From NCBI GenBank assembly GCA_005281725.1, contig SSBO01000001.1:10494251-10558250 (forward strand): DNA of 64,000 nucleotides, in the 5' to 3' direction. The stretch's first letter is position 1. Each line of letters begins with the position of its first letter. A program made the position numbers and the translations under genes. The DNA is from Wuchereria bancrofti (lineage: Eukaryota > Nematoda > Chromadorea > Rhabditida > Onchocercidae). The notes below the pieces were generated by a model. The model searched no databases. It saw only the letters and a program-made list of their open reading frames with translations, and was not told the origin of the DNA. This document shows positions 17,625 through 30,860 of the stretch, in pieces.

Positions 17625-20530
17625 CAAATAAATTGGCCATATGTATAAACATGGCAAAATTGATTTAGTCCTTACAAACTGAGCAAAAACAATTGATTTT
17701 TTGTTTATTAGGCTTTTTTTTTTCTCTCTCTCTCTCTTTTTTGGGATATAAAATATGCTAGTGGCTAAGTAAGAAGATATATTGGAATGAAAAAATCGAT
17801 TTGTTAGACTTTTAGAAATATGAAAATGAAGCAATGAATAAAAATGAGAGTGTTGAGTGAAAAAATTAATTTTATTTAAGCATGCAATATCGGGTAGATA
17901 TATTAGGCTACTAAATATGTTTGAGTAACAGAAAAAAAAAAAAAAAATCGATTTGTTAAGGCTAGGTGACATTTTTTATTTTTTATTGAATTTTTTCATA
18001 ATACTATCTAAATGATGAAAATGCAAATGACAAGATTTTAAAATTTTGATTAATTTGAAATAACAATTATTAAAATAAGGCAAGAAGAAAAAAAAAAGGA
18101 AAGGAAAGAAATGTTTAGATTTCTCCTCGTTTCTTATTTTCCGGTTTTATTTTTCAAATTTTAATTTCTCATACACTGATTATTTATGAAAATTCTTCTC
18201 TAATGGAAATGTCAAAAAAAAAAAAAGAATATGTGAGAAAATAGGAGAAGAAATGATTAAAATTCATTTATTTTACGACATTATTAATACTCTATTTACC
18301 ATTTTTTTTTCAAGTAAAATACTGGATTATTTCTCGAAAATTGCTTTTTTATATAATAAACAAACAAATCTTTCTTTTTTCTTTTTGGTTTAAATAACCA
18401 AATGAAGTTTGAAAAATGAAAAAAAAAAAAAAAAATTAACTTTTATTCTAATCCTTTTTTGTTTATACGTAACAGTAACCCATATCATCCTCTAATTATC
18501 ATAACAATTATCATATCTTTGTTTTAATTAATTATTTTGTTCAAAGAAAGAAGTCAGATTCTTTTGGATTTTTTATTTTAAAAAATGGATATTTAAAAGC
18601 TTATTTATGGAGGATATTTCATTTTTTTTTTTTTTATTTACAAAAGGTTTTTGTTTAATTCATAGAAGGCAAACAATTTAACTGATAAATTGATCAAAAA
18701 AAACTGTCATATAAATAATACCATTTATGTTCAATTCTGTTATTATTATTATTACTATTACTATTATTATTGCTATTATTATTATTATCATTTGTTTATT
18801 CATTTATTTATTTGCTCTTATTATTATTGTTATTATTATTATTATTGAATTAACCATCATCACTGATTATAATAAATATTAATTGTTATTTTAATTTATT
18901 TTTAAATATGGAATAACACTTACTACTTTAAAATTTAATGCATCTATCACATGTTGCAACAAACATTTTAATAATAAACAACCATTGGTTGGCTATTATT
19001 GGTCCTAATTGAAGCTTATTTTTCACAAAATCATTATTTATTTATTTATAAATGAAGGATGGAAAATTATTCTTAGACATGAAAAATCATTCATAAACAT
19101 GAATAATTGCTATTTTCAAAGAAATTTATGATTGCAAGCCTTTATTCTCTTCGCAATAATTCATTTTTATATTTGAATATTTCAAAAAAATTTTACGATA
19201 AAATTAAGTTAATTAACATATGACTAAATTTATGTTTTTATTTTAATTAAAATTTATTGTAAATATGCCATATTTATTCTCTTAATAATATTTCTAACAT
19301 ATAATAGACAAAAATCTAATGTTATGAACTTATTGTTTTATACAGAAAACTTTCATTTATTACTTAATTACCAAAAATCAAAAAACAAAAAAAACAAAAA
19401 ATGAATTTCTTTCTTTGCGCAGTTTTTTATTATTTTATTAAGTTTTTCGTTTTATTTGTTTTTTCGTATTTTTGTATTATTTGTGCTTTTTGTTTTGCGT
19501 GAATATTTGATGTATTAAATTTTAAAAATTACATTTATTAGTTCCAGTTACTGTTAGTATAATTATTGATTTCATATCAATTTTATCAATTACTATTATT
19601 CATTACTATTATTTGATAATATATTGATAATTTTTCCTAATTCATTAAAATATTTCATTTTTCTTTTCCATTTCGTAATTTTTTTTCTCAATAAATTATT
19701 CATATTATCTTTTTACTTTTGTATTTTCCTCTCTTCCCTTTTTTTTTTCTTTTTTTTTCATAATCATTAATTTTTAAATTTGAATTTAACAATTAACATT
19801 TTTAACAAATTCAACACTTAAAAAAATTAACATTGCAACTAAAACAGCTGTTACGTTTTTTCTTTTTTTTTTTTGATTTAAATAATAAAAATTTATTTGA
19901 AATGAATAAATTAAATATGAAAATTAATTCAAAAATTTTAATTTAATTATATATTTTCAGGTACAAATGTAATGATCAAATACAAATTAGTAATATATAC
20001 GTATTTATGTATACAATTACATTATATATATAAATGTTATATGAATGTTGATGACATCATGAAATTTAATTGAAACGGTCATTGAATAATTCGATCTCTT
20101 TTCTCTCTCTCTCTTTTCTTTTTTTTTTTTTTTAATTCCTTCTGTCACCTTATTTTCTTCTTCATTGTCATCTTTTCCATTGTTATCTTCATTTTCATCT
20201 AAATGATGAAAATTATAAAAAGTCATCTATTCATTTGTTAATTTCTACATTTTGTGTGTATGCCGAACAATTGACGTCCACTAATACTACAATTAATTAC
20301 TTTTTAATTATTTACTATAACTTAAATACTATTACAATATAATTGATTATTTATTATTACTACAATAATTTTTGAATCATTAAATATTGTTGCTATCATT
20401 CATTTTTTTTTTTTGTTTTTTGTTTTGTTTAATTTTCAATACCATAAATGATAAATGGTAGTAATTAATAATACAAAAGAAATATTAAGTATTACTATTA
20501 TTACTATTAATTACTATCATTACTGCTTGT
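17625..20530. other. Divergent intergenic DNA, very AT-rich
   Basis: Lies between the divergently transcribed membrane-protein (-) and leishmanolysin-like (+) genes, so it should hold both promoters. It contains homopolymer runs, TTA/ATT simple repeats (about 18735-18850) and short TTTA arrays. I see no supportable exon, although an upstream non-coding or coding exon of the protease gene cannot be excluded. Confidence 0.4.
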
Positions 20531-20531
20531 T

Positions 20532-23500
20532 ATGATCGTTTTTAATGATTATTGTATACAATTAATTAATAAATCTACACCAAAACAACAACAACAACAA
20601 CAACAACAACGCCGAAAGGAAGAAGAAAAAGAATATGAAATTAATTTCAATTTTCATATTAATTCTTTTTTAATTATTATTCATCCAAATTTGAATGTAT
20701 TATTATGGTTGATATTTTCAACAATAATTTTAACAACAAATGGTGCTATATGTTCATATAAGGTATTTAAAAATTTATTTATTATATGAATTGTTATTAT
20801 AATTATTATTATTATTAGTTTAATATTAATTATGATTTTTTCTTTTTTTCTTTTTTTCAAATTTTTGTGGGAAAAAAAAAGAAGCAATTAGTTAATATTA
20901 TTAGAGCGGAAATAATGATAATTTATATTTTAGAAGATTAGATTAACTAATCCTGTAATTAATCAAAAGAGAATTATGATTAATGAGAATGTAATTAATG
21001 TCTGATCAAAAACTAATTATTGATTATAGTCTAAATTAAAGTATTATTGAGTATTTTCAAAACATAAATGTTATTATTATTTTTTTTTTCTTTATTTAGG
21101 TACCAAATGTCAATGATATTATTTTTGATGTACCGCTTGATGTTAATTTTATGGAAAATAATACGAAAAATGATGGTGATGGAAATGTTCGGAAGATACG
21201 TAACGTAAATGACGTAAATAATGATCTCTTCCAACCGTTAAGAATTCATCTTCATTATGATAAAATTAGCATTGACAAGTAAGTTATAACTAATAATAAT
21301 CTTAATAATAATTATCCGTTAAGTTTCAAATTATCCAAGAATTAATATTTTATCAAAATTATCTTTTAATCGTTCTATGGAATGAATCTTTGAGTTAATT
21401 ACACTCAGTTAGGATTAATTAAGATCAAATAATTTATCACCAATTATAGTTTATTATCCAGCTGCATGTCTGTTTGTTTGTTTACGATTTGTTTTTAAAA
21501 TTTTCGGAAATACTTTTTATTACTCAATAATATTTAATGTTTTCAAAAGTTTAACACTGAGCAATTTATATCAATTTTTTCTTTCATATTTTCAAATTCA
21601 ATATGTATATTTGAAATGCTTAAAGGGCAAATGAGTCGATTTCTTTAAGTAAATTTACTATTTGAAAAACGAAAGTCTCCTGGCCTATTACTTCATTTAA
21701 ACAAAAATTGAAATGAATAAAAAAAAAAAAAAGTAGAAAAGAATTCATTATTTCAAATTATTATATTGTTGCTTATTTCAGATTAACAACAAATATACAA
21801 TTATTTGTAAATGTAAGTTTCAAAATTAATTCAATAAATTACTATTTAGGCTTTTTTTTTTCTGTTACTTTATGTTACTTTTTATTACTTTGTTGTTATT
21901 GTTAAGTTAAAATATCTTTTTAGCAATTTTTTTTTTTTTCTGAATCTTTCTCAAATCGAAATTACAGAAATGCGTAGACTTTTTTTGTTTTTTCATTGAT
22001 GTCAATTTTGATGAATGCAAAGATAACAATTGAAATTTTAAAAAGTTTTATTTCGTAGGATTGAAAGGACACATATATATTTTCAATCATACAAATTAAC
22101 AAATTTAGACTTTTTAAAAATTTGAATTGTTAAAAAAAAATGTCAAAATAACTTTTTTTCTTTTCTCTTTCACTTAATTATAGAAAGACATATGGAATAT
22201 CGTCTTTTTTTTAATTTTCTGTAATTTTTTTTTTTTTTTAATTTTCTGTAAAATATTGAGGTATTTTTAATCGATCTATCATTTTTAAGATAAAATCTTG
22301 GAAGAATTCAAATAATTAATTGAAATTTGTAGGATTGAGTAATATGGATAAGAATCATTTACCATCCATCCATCGTCCTTTCTTGTCCTCATTTTTGTGC
22401 GGTCTCTTTTTTCAGTAATGAAAAATTTATGCTCTCAACACAAATGCGATAAAAGGGTCATTTAGTAGAATTTTATGTTTCTAAAAAAAAAAAAATTAAA
22501 GTTTGTTTTTGTAATTAATTATTTATGAATGACACTATCAAAATATTAAATTTTGTATGCTGTAATCGATCTATACTTTATTATTTCGTCTCTCATTTAT
22601 ACATTTATTTATTTATTTGTTTATTTATTTATTTATTTATCTATTTATTTGTTTATTTATTTATTATATTAATAATTATATTATGTTAATATATGTCATT
22701 ACTAAAAGAGAAATATTTTGATTGTAAATTAAACAAATTTCTTAGTTACTATGGTTTTTAACAATATCAAAATATTGTTAATGATAAAAGATAGTGATAA
22801 GATAAACTAATATTGTACAAATTTTTGACGAATAATTATTTTTAGATATTTGTTTACAATATAATTAATTATTTTAGCATAAATTTATATTTTGCAGACA
22901 TCATTATTACCGGAAGCAGTGAATTATTGGCAAGCTGCATTAGCAGTACGTCCAGCAGCAATACCAATACGACTTAATAGGTAGATGATTATTTCATTTA
23001 ATTTTTTTAAAAATATTCAGTGGATACTGTAATTTGGAAAAAATTAAAATTAGCTTAAATTTGTTTCAGAATAACTTCTGACATATAAATATTTGTGGAG
23101 TATTTGTGAATGTATTCATTAATTTAAATTTAAAATTAAATGAATATAAACAATTAAACTTGAAAGAGAGAATGAGAAAAAAAAAAGAAAGGATGAATTA
23201 TACTATTTATAATTTTCTTTTATTTTCTATTGGAGATTTTTCTTCTGTTGTCAAATATTTATTCAATGAATATTTTATTGAATTCATGAACTTACGAAGA
23301 ATTAAAAGAAAATAACAGTTTTTATTATCACTATAAAAAAAAAAAGTACAACAAAAGTATATTTCATATTTTTAGTATACTTTGATATTAAATTAAAAAT
23401 TTCTGAAAGTTTAATGTGACATTAAAAATTGTTTAATTAAAAGAAAAGAAAAGAACTGAGATAGAATGCTAGTCAAATTAGAAATGAAAATGAAAATGAA

Positions 23501-26500
23501 ATTATTATTGAGGATTAGAATTAATTAAAATGAATGTTTTGAAATTAAAAATTTTGTTTCAGAATGAAATTTTTCTTTTTTTATTTTTAGAAAATGCGTA
23601 TCAAATTTATATTATATGCGTACTTATGAGAAACGACAATCATGTGTGCTAGGCTGTAAAAATGAGACAAGTTGTGGTGAAGTGATTATTCCAGATGAAC
23701 ATTTATATGTTAGTTTATTATACTTATACAATACAAATGAAGTTTTTTATTGATAAGATTTGATTATGATTAATTTTAATTACAAACAAGGCTTCCTATT
23801 GATAAGATTTGATTATGATTAATTTTAATTACAAACAAGGCTTCCTATTGATAAGATTTGATTATGATTAATTTTAATTACAAACAAGGCTTCCTATTGA
23901 TAAGATTTGATTATGATTAATTTTAATTACAAACAAGGCTTCCTATTGATAAGATTTGATTATGATTAATTTTAATTACAAACAAGGCTTCCTATTGATA
24001 AGATTTGATTATGATTAATTTTAATTACAAACAAGGCTTCCTATTGATAAGATTTGATTATGATTAGTTTTAATTACAAACAAGGCTTCCTATTGATAAG
24101 ATTTGATTATGATTAATTTTAATTACAAACAAGGCTTCCTATTGATAAGATTTGATTATGATTAGTTTTAATTACAAACAAGGCTTCCTATTGATAAGAT
24201 TTGATTATGATTAATTTTAATTACAAACAAGGCTTCATATTGATAGGATTTGATTATGACTAATTTTAAATGCAAGCAAAACTTTCTATTGATAAGGCTT
24301 GATTATAATTAAGTTTCTATTGACAACACTTAATTATGATTAATTTTAAATGCAAATGAAGCTTTTTATTGACAAGATTTGATTATGATTGATTTTAAAT
24401 GCACCAAGGCTTTCTATTGATAAGATTTGGTTATAATTAATTTTAAATACAAAGAGGGCTGTCTATTGATAAGATTTGATTATGATTGATTTTAAGTGCA
24501 ATCAAAGCTTTCCATTGATAAGATTTGATTATAATTAAGTTTCTATTGACAAGACTTAATTATGATTAATTTTAAATACAAAGAGGGCTGTCTATTGATA
24601 AGATTTGATTATGATTGATTTTAAGTGCAAGCAAAGCTTTCTATTGATAAGACTTGATTAAGGTCAATTTTAAATACAGTATTTCTTGTCATTTCGTTAT
24701 ATCATTAAAATAGGAATTTTCATAATTATTTGAAAAAAGCAATTGTATTAATTGATCTTTTAATGTGAAAGTTTATATTACATAATCCATTTTCCTCTAA
24801 TTATTCCTCTAATTTGTTTATTTGTTTATTTTCTTTTTATTTATTTATATTATATTATCCATTTACAATAATAATCCATTTACCAATTTAATTATTTCTC
24901 TAATTCATTTATTTGTTTATTATTATTTTTTCTCTTATTTTGATAAGAAAAAAATTTTATACAATGTTGAAAATAATTGAATAGATAGTTTTTTTTTTTT
25001 TCTTGAGGTTGTAGCATTTAAATTTAATTAAATTAATTATAATATATTTTATAATGCTTATTATTTCTAGCAATGTCGTTATTGTACATCACCAGAATCT
25101 CGAAATTGTGGTATTACTGGACCTCCCGATGGAATTGGTGTACCAAATACTGATTTTCTCCTTTATGTTTCAGCGGTTCTATCAGAACGTTGTAAAAATA
25201 TTGATACAGTAGCATATGCAGCACATTGTCAACAAGAAGCTGACCTTGATAGGTCATTTTTTGCTTTCATTATTAACTAATTTAAATGATTCAATAAAAT
25301 AAGGAAAATTTAAATTTTAAAAAATAAGCAAAAATTAAATATATAAGGATAATTTAAATTTCAAAAAATAAGCAAAAATTATATACAAGGAAAATTTAAA
25401 TTTCAAAAAAAAGCAAAAATTAGATATATAAGGATAATTTAAATTTCAAAAAATAAGCAAAAATTATATATGAGGAAAATTTAAGTTTCAAAAAGTGAGC
25501 AAAAATTATATATAAGGAAAATTTAAATTTCAAAAAAAAGCAAAAATTAAATATATAAGGATAATTTAAATTTCAAAAAGTGAGCAAAAATTATATGTAA
25601 TGAAAATTTAAATTTCAAAAATGAAACAAGTAAAATAAATTAAAATTGAGTAAAAAATTTTTCAAATTTATACAATCATTACAAATAGCTTTAGCAATAA
25701 AGATTTGATATGCTATTAAAAGTTAAATTATTGAATTATATCAAATAGCTTATTCGATACAAATTTCTAATTTCTATTTTCAATGACTTAACTAAAAGGA
25801 ATTTTTAAAAATTATAGACCAATTGCTGGACATGTTAATTTATGTCCAAATGCGCTTTCAACTGCATCACACGATCGTGAAGTATTACTTTCAACAGTAA
25901 AACATGAAATTTTACATGCATTAGGATTTTCTGCCGGATTATATGCATTCTTTCGGGATGATAATGGTAATCCACGAACACAACGAAATCGTTACAATAA
26001 ACCAATTTCATTGAATAAAGAACGCGGTTATTACAACTGGGATTCGAGTACCATTCAAACAATTATACGAAATGATTGGTGGACAGCGGAAGGAATGGTA
26101 AAATCATAAAAATTGAAAAAAAATTAAAAATGAAGTTTGAGATTATAAAGTTGCATATTGGCATAGTGATATTATGACTATATGAATCATAATTATAAGA
26201 ATCTGCGATGATTGATTAATTAGTTAGTTAATTGGTTAATTAATTAATGCTAGCATTTATTTATAATATTATTCTCAAATGAATGAAAAAGATTGCATAT
26301 ATATGTTTTTTCTTCTTTTTTTAAGGAAAAAAAAGATTTAATTTTTTTTTTTTTTAATAGATACCACATCCGGTACACATAATGGTAACTCAGCGTGTAA
26401 AACAAGAAGCTCGACGACATTTTAATTGTTCAGATTTGGAAGGAGCTGAGTTAGAAAATCAAGGTGGTGATGGTACTGCTTTTACACATTGGGAAAAGCG

Positions 26501-29500
26501 TCTTTTTGAGGTAAATTTATAGATATGAAATATTATGCACATTTGAAATTTGAATTAAAAGAACAAAGATTCCAGATTTAAAATTCTTTTCATATTATTT
26601 TTGTTTGTGGCAAGCAGTTAGATGAAACTTTTTATGTTTAGTATTTTAAATATTTTGCATGCTTTTAAATCATCCCAAATTCCTTCATTTTTATTAACAT
26701 TTTATTGCAAAATTAAATTTAGTATTCATAATTTGAATACCCGCAATGTTATTCGTTTGTAAATTTTTAATTTTAGATACCAACCTGCAGATGTAGTAAT
26801 GTTTGAAATTGTTCAACTTACGGAAGTAATTTTAATTAACGTTTCAGAATGAAGCAATGACGGGCACTCATACGCAAAATCCGGTATATTCTCGGTTGAC
26901 ATTTGCATTATTAGAGGACAGTGGGTGGTACAAAGCAAATTACAGGTTAAATTTGGTTTGGTTGAAGTAGCACTACAGCATGATAGCTAATATATAATGA
27001 GAATTTAGGATCGTATTTGGAAATTTTGTAATACTTGTAATGCACTCAAATATTTTTATTCTTTGAAATTGGAAATTCATCTTAAATATTTGATCTCAAT
27101 TCAGAAACTTTAAAAGTCATAGGTGTCGTCCTGACATCGCTTGGCTACTTTTTTTTTTAAGGATGCAAATATTTTTAGTAGATTCGTCGGCATGAAGTAA
27201 AGGAACATAAAGATTTTGAAATTGAAAATCGGTTATTTTAGTGCAGCTGAAGAACTTCACTGGGGTCATCATCTTGGTTGTGAGTTTGCAAGAAAAAGCT
27301 GTGGTGAATGGATCCGAAATCGACAAGAAAAGTGAGTCTTTCGAATGAGAAACGCAGTATATTTCCCACATCTTTGAAAGTTATTTCTTTATTAATAAAG
27401 AAACTTTCCCAAAGAAAGTCAAGATCCCAATAGTTTTTAACCTTGAAATTTACCTGTTAACTCCTTGCCATTGATCAAGTAGTTTTCCTTCCTTTCTTGT
27501 GAAGTTCCTGATGCTTTATTTTCATCATTCTTAAAAAGGAACCGACTTTTTTACTTTTCTATTTTAAAGGAGTAAGAAGTAAAATTGAAACACACAGTTT
27601 TCATCTCAGATTTATTTCCTTTGTTATAGTGCTTAATTGTAATTTTCAGAATATTCAGCTTAATTTTTAACTTTCACTCAACGAATGGTTTTTAAAAGAA
27701 TAATTTCTTCGATTTTTATATAGCAACTATTAGTAAAAATCAACTTATACGAACAAATATTAGAGATAAAAGCTTGCACTTGAATTAAAATAGGAGCACA
27801 TAATCCTAAATAAGCGCGATAATCTCGATGATCAGGATTAATAAGAATTAACTAGCCTGCAAAAAAAAAAATTAAGTAATTAATAAAAAAAATTAACAGA
27901 TAAGGGATATTGTGAAAAAAAAAATTTTGTTTTCAATAATTTTTTACTTCCAGAGATTTCTTGTTAGCACCTTTTTGTGACGAAATTAAACATGATGGGA
28001 AGCGCTCACTTGCAACAGCACGATGTACAGCACAACGAGATTCGTTAGCTTTATGCAATTTGGTATGTTTATTTTGTTTGCCGTCAAGGACCAATTAATT
28101 TCTAGCTAGAGTGCGATTTTATTTCTTTAGTAATTAGTATATGAGGTTTTCACGTGAAAATCATTTACCGTAAAAGTAAAATACCGATACCAAATTTATA
28201 ATAAATCATTTCAATTATTAGAGATTCTAATTTTAGATACCTTATCAAAACCCGCTTCCAACGGAATATCGTAATTTCGCTTCTTTGAATGGAGTGGAAG
28301 ATGAGAGCGCTATATATTACGGTGGGTCCGTAGAACTTGCCGATTATTGCCCATATAACCAGGTTTGTTCACGTCATTTTTCTTTTGCCACCTGTTTCTT
28401 TATCATTTTCGATTAGTTGCAGTAAACATAAATTTTTTCCTCTGAAAAACATTTAAAATTTTTAGAAATTTTACGAGGAATTGATCACTTGTGTTAAAAG
28501 CAATATAAAATTTTTTGTCTCTTACGAAAAAAAACTGAATTAGGAGTTAAATGTCTTATATATACTGTTATTAAGGTAGCATTCTATATATGTCCAGAAA
28601 TATTTACATAGCATACTAAAATATGAAACTAAGCATCTCCAATATCTTATTGTTTATTCAAATGATAACTTTTTGGTTTCCTTACTCAATAAATTATCAA
28701 ATAATAAAATTAGAATTAGTTCATTTTGTTTCAATCAATTCCACATAGGAATTTGAATGGAAAGCACCAAATTCATCACAACGCCGTGATAGTCGGTGTG
28801 AATTGGATGGGAATTTTACACCTAATCAAGCAAATTCAATAATGGAAGTGTATGGCAATCAGTCAAAATGTTTCGATTTAGCAACATTTTGGACCGAACG
28901 AAAATGTGGTCGTATTAGGACTTTTCTTCAATATAAAGCTGGATGTTATCAGGTTAATTTTTATTTTTCATGCATTCCTAGCAAAGTTGGAGACTTCACC
29001 TTGATTACTTAAAATGCAAATTCAGTAGTGCGAATGAAACACTGAGTCTTAATTTGGTAGGATTCAAAATATGTTGTTTATTGCATCCAGACTATTTTAT
29101 GTTGTTATTTTTTATATTATACTTCAGTATGAGTGTAGCGAAGGTCGTCTGAATATTGGTTTATTCAATGAAAGTTTTTTCTATCCTTGTTATTTTACCG
29201 GGCAGTATATCTACATTCGAAAGGTTCTTTTTCACAAAAGTATTAAATTAACATATTAATTTTTTTTTCCTCATTCAGGCCACTATTTAAGTTTTGTTTC
29301 TATTTTTAGTATTTAAATTTATTAATCAATACTTTTTAAGAAGTCCTCTCTTGTTTTTGTTTTGTGCGTACGGTTTGCAATATAAAGGCTACTTTTTCAT
29401 ATTATTCTTAACCACAATCTTAAAACAGGCGACAAATGGTCTTGAGATATAGTAGAATTTCATTTCCTTCTTTTGAACTAATATTGCATTCTCTTGAAGG

Positions 29501-29788
29501 GAATTTCTAAATGGTTCTTTACTCGCTTACTACTTGCAGATCATAAATGGCTGGCTACGTGAGGGTGTGATCATTTGTCCACCATGTGAAGAGATTTGCC
29601 ATTCAGAGCATTTCTCAGTCGATGACAAGTTTGGTTACTGCCAAGAAACAAACAAAGATGAAATTCCGGAATATGTAGGAGATGTATTGTTAGATGAACC
29701 TTGCGCAGCATCTACTTGTTATAGTTTAATTTTTTTTCTTTTCATTTTTCTTATACGGTTTTCTTATAATTTCGGGTATTCTACGTGA
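20532..29788 (+). CDS. lmln: Leishmanolysin-like (invadolysin, M8) zinc metallopeptidase
   Basis: Fifteen exons (20532-20762, 21100-21278, 21782-21812, 22898-22980, 23591-23708, 25071-25252, 25818-26097, 26361-26510, 26848-26945, 27242-27331, 27954-28062, 28237-28362, 28749-28952, 29128-29223, 29540-29788) give 741 residues. The zinc motif HEILH is at about residues 304-308, followed by ALGFS. The distant third His lies in FTHWEKRLF (about 411), and the Met-turn region NEAMTG (about 422) precedes [20 protein letters not shown]. This long insertion before the third His is typical of M8. Many Cys pairs follow. The end is hydrophobic ([10 protein letters not shown]), suggesting GPI attachment or a membrane anchor. 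In animals the family acts in cell migration and cell division. The N-terminus is odd: eight Gln encoded by CAA repeats precede a charged run and then a hydrophobic signal-like segment, with no Met between, so the first exon start is uncertain. Confidence 0.92.
20585..20610. repeat. (CAA)n microsatellite within the protease first exon
   Basis: Eight in-frame CAA codons encode a Gln run near the predicted N-terminus. Uniform codon use suggests recent slippage. Confidence 0.85.
22600..22662. repeat. (TTTA)n-type microsatellite
   Basis: Interrupted TTTA array in intron 3 of the leishmanolysin-like gene. Confidence 0.8.
23745..24690. repeat. 49-bp minisatellite grading into a higher-order repeat
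   Basis: About eleven copies of a 49-bp unit containing TTGATAAGATTTGATTATGA and ACAAACAAGGCTTCC, nearly identical from about 23750 to 24240. Diverged copies continue to about 24690. In the diverged part a longer unit of two or more monomers is itself repeated. It lies in intron 5 of the leishmanolysin-like gene, just after the donor. Confidence 0.93.
25296..25640. repeat. About 43-bp minisatellite in the next protease intron
   Basis: Around eight imperfect copies of a unit containing GAAAATTTAAATTTCAAAAA and AGCAAAAATTATATA, in intron 6. It is unrelated in sequence to the 49-bp array in the preceding intron. Confidence 0.88.
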
Positions 29789-29898
29789 TTTCTTCATCAT
29801 ACATTCTTTTAAGAAAAGAAGGTGGAAATAAGATGTATTTGTATCATTTTTATAGCGTTGAAATTAAACATTCAAAAAATAATGTGTGTAAGTAATAT

Positions 29899-29904
29899 AA
29901 TAAA
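29899..29904 (+). terminator. Candidate poly(A) signal of the leishmanolysin-like gene
   Basis: AATAAA, 111 nt after the stop codon, in a typical 3' UTR position. Confidence 0.5.
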
Positions 29905-30840
29905 TACAAAGAAAGTTGAGTTCTTGTTATTTCTTCAATGGAAAAAAAAAAGAACTAAAACTGAAAAATAGCATTGACAAAATGATGAAATTTGATTATT
30001 TGCATGTTTAATTGTTAAGTGAAGATTCTTTGTGTTTATCTCAAGAACGGTTTTTATTTGTTTCATAGATGTTATGTGTCCAACGAATTCATATTTGATT
30101 TTCATTTGTTGATGTTGGTTTGATGTGTTGTGCTGTATTTTGCTTGTAGAAATGATATTGTGCTACTATTCCTCATCTGTTTAATTTACATTTTGATTTT
30201 ATTTCTCGTATGTTATGTGATTTTAAATTTTTTCGAGTTGGCAGTAATCTTGGTCAAATTGTAATTTTCTGCAGACTTTTCTTTTGGTACGTTAAATTTT
30301 GAAATTTCAAAAATATGTCATAATTGTTAAAGCGGCTGTGATAGATGTTAGTATATTTCTTTTCCCTGTATTTTTCTATTTTATATGAGAATTACTACTG
30401 TGATAAAAGCTTTAAATTGAAATTTTTGCAAGACTTTTCAGCGTTTGCAATTCATGAAAGTTACATTTCCCGATGTGGATATTTCCTTTCATGTTTTGCC
30501 TTGTTACAGAGGTTAATAATTTAAACTCAGTAAAGCAAAATTAAAGTAATTATTTCAAGCATAGATACTCTTCAAATTGTTACTCTATCCAATATGTTCA
30601 CAAAATAGTTGTTTGGTATGGTTGAAAAAAAAAAAAAAAAGAAAAAGAAGGGAATGTTATTAAGAGAAAAAGCTATGTATAACGAAGAATATGATAACTT
30701 AATGTTTCTAAAGTGATATTTTACTGATTTTGTTTACATTTATGTATATGAAGTCGAATGAAGTAACATGTTTGAGATCTTTTTTGTTGTGCAGGTAGTG
30801 TGACTATTTATAAAACGTAAAAGTTTGAATTGAATTGTAA
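29905..30840. other. Intergenic DNA before the SMCR8-like gene
   Basis: No supportable exon. It holds the promoter region of the downstream gene unless the two same-strand genes are co-transcribed; the spacing of about 1 kb is compatible with a loose filarial operon but does not show one. Confidence 0.4.
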
Positions 30841-30847
30841 TTTGTAG
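30841..30847 (+). promoter_or_regulatory. Candidate trans-splice acceptor of the SMCR8-like gene
   Basis: TTTGTAG ends 13 nt before the ATG at 30861, supporting that start. Confidence 0.45.
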
Positions 30848-30860
30848 GAAGGAATTTGAA

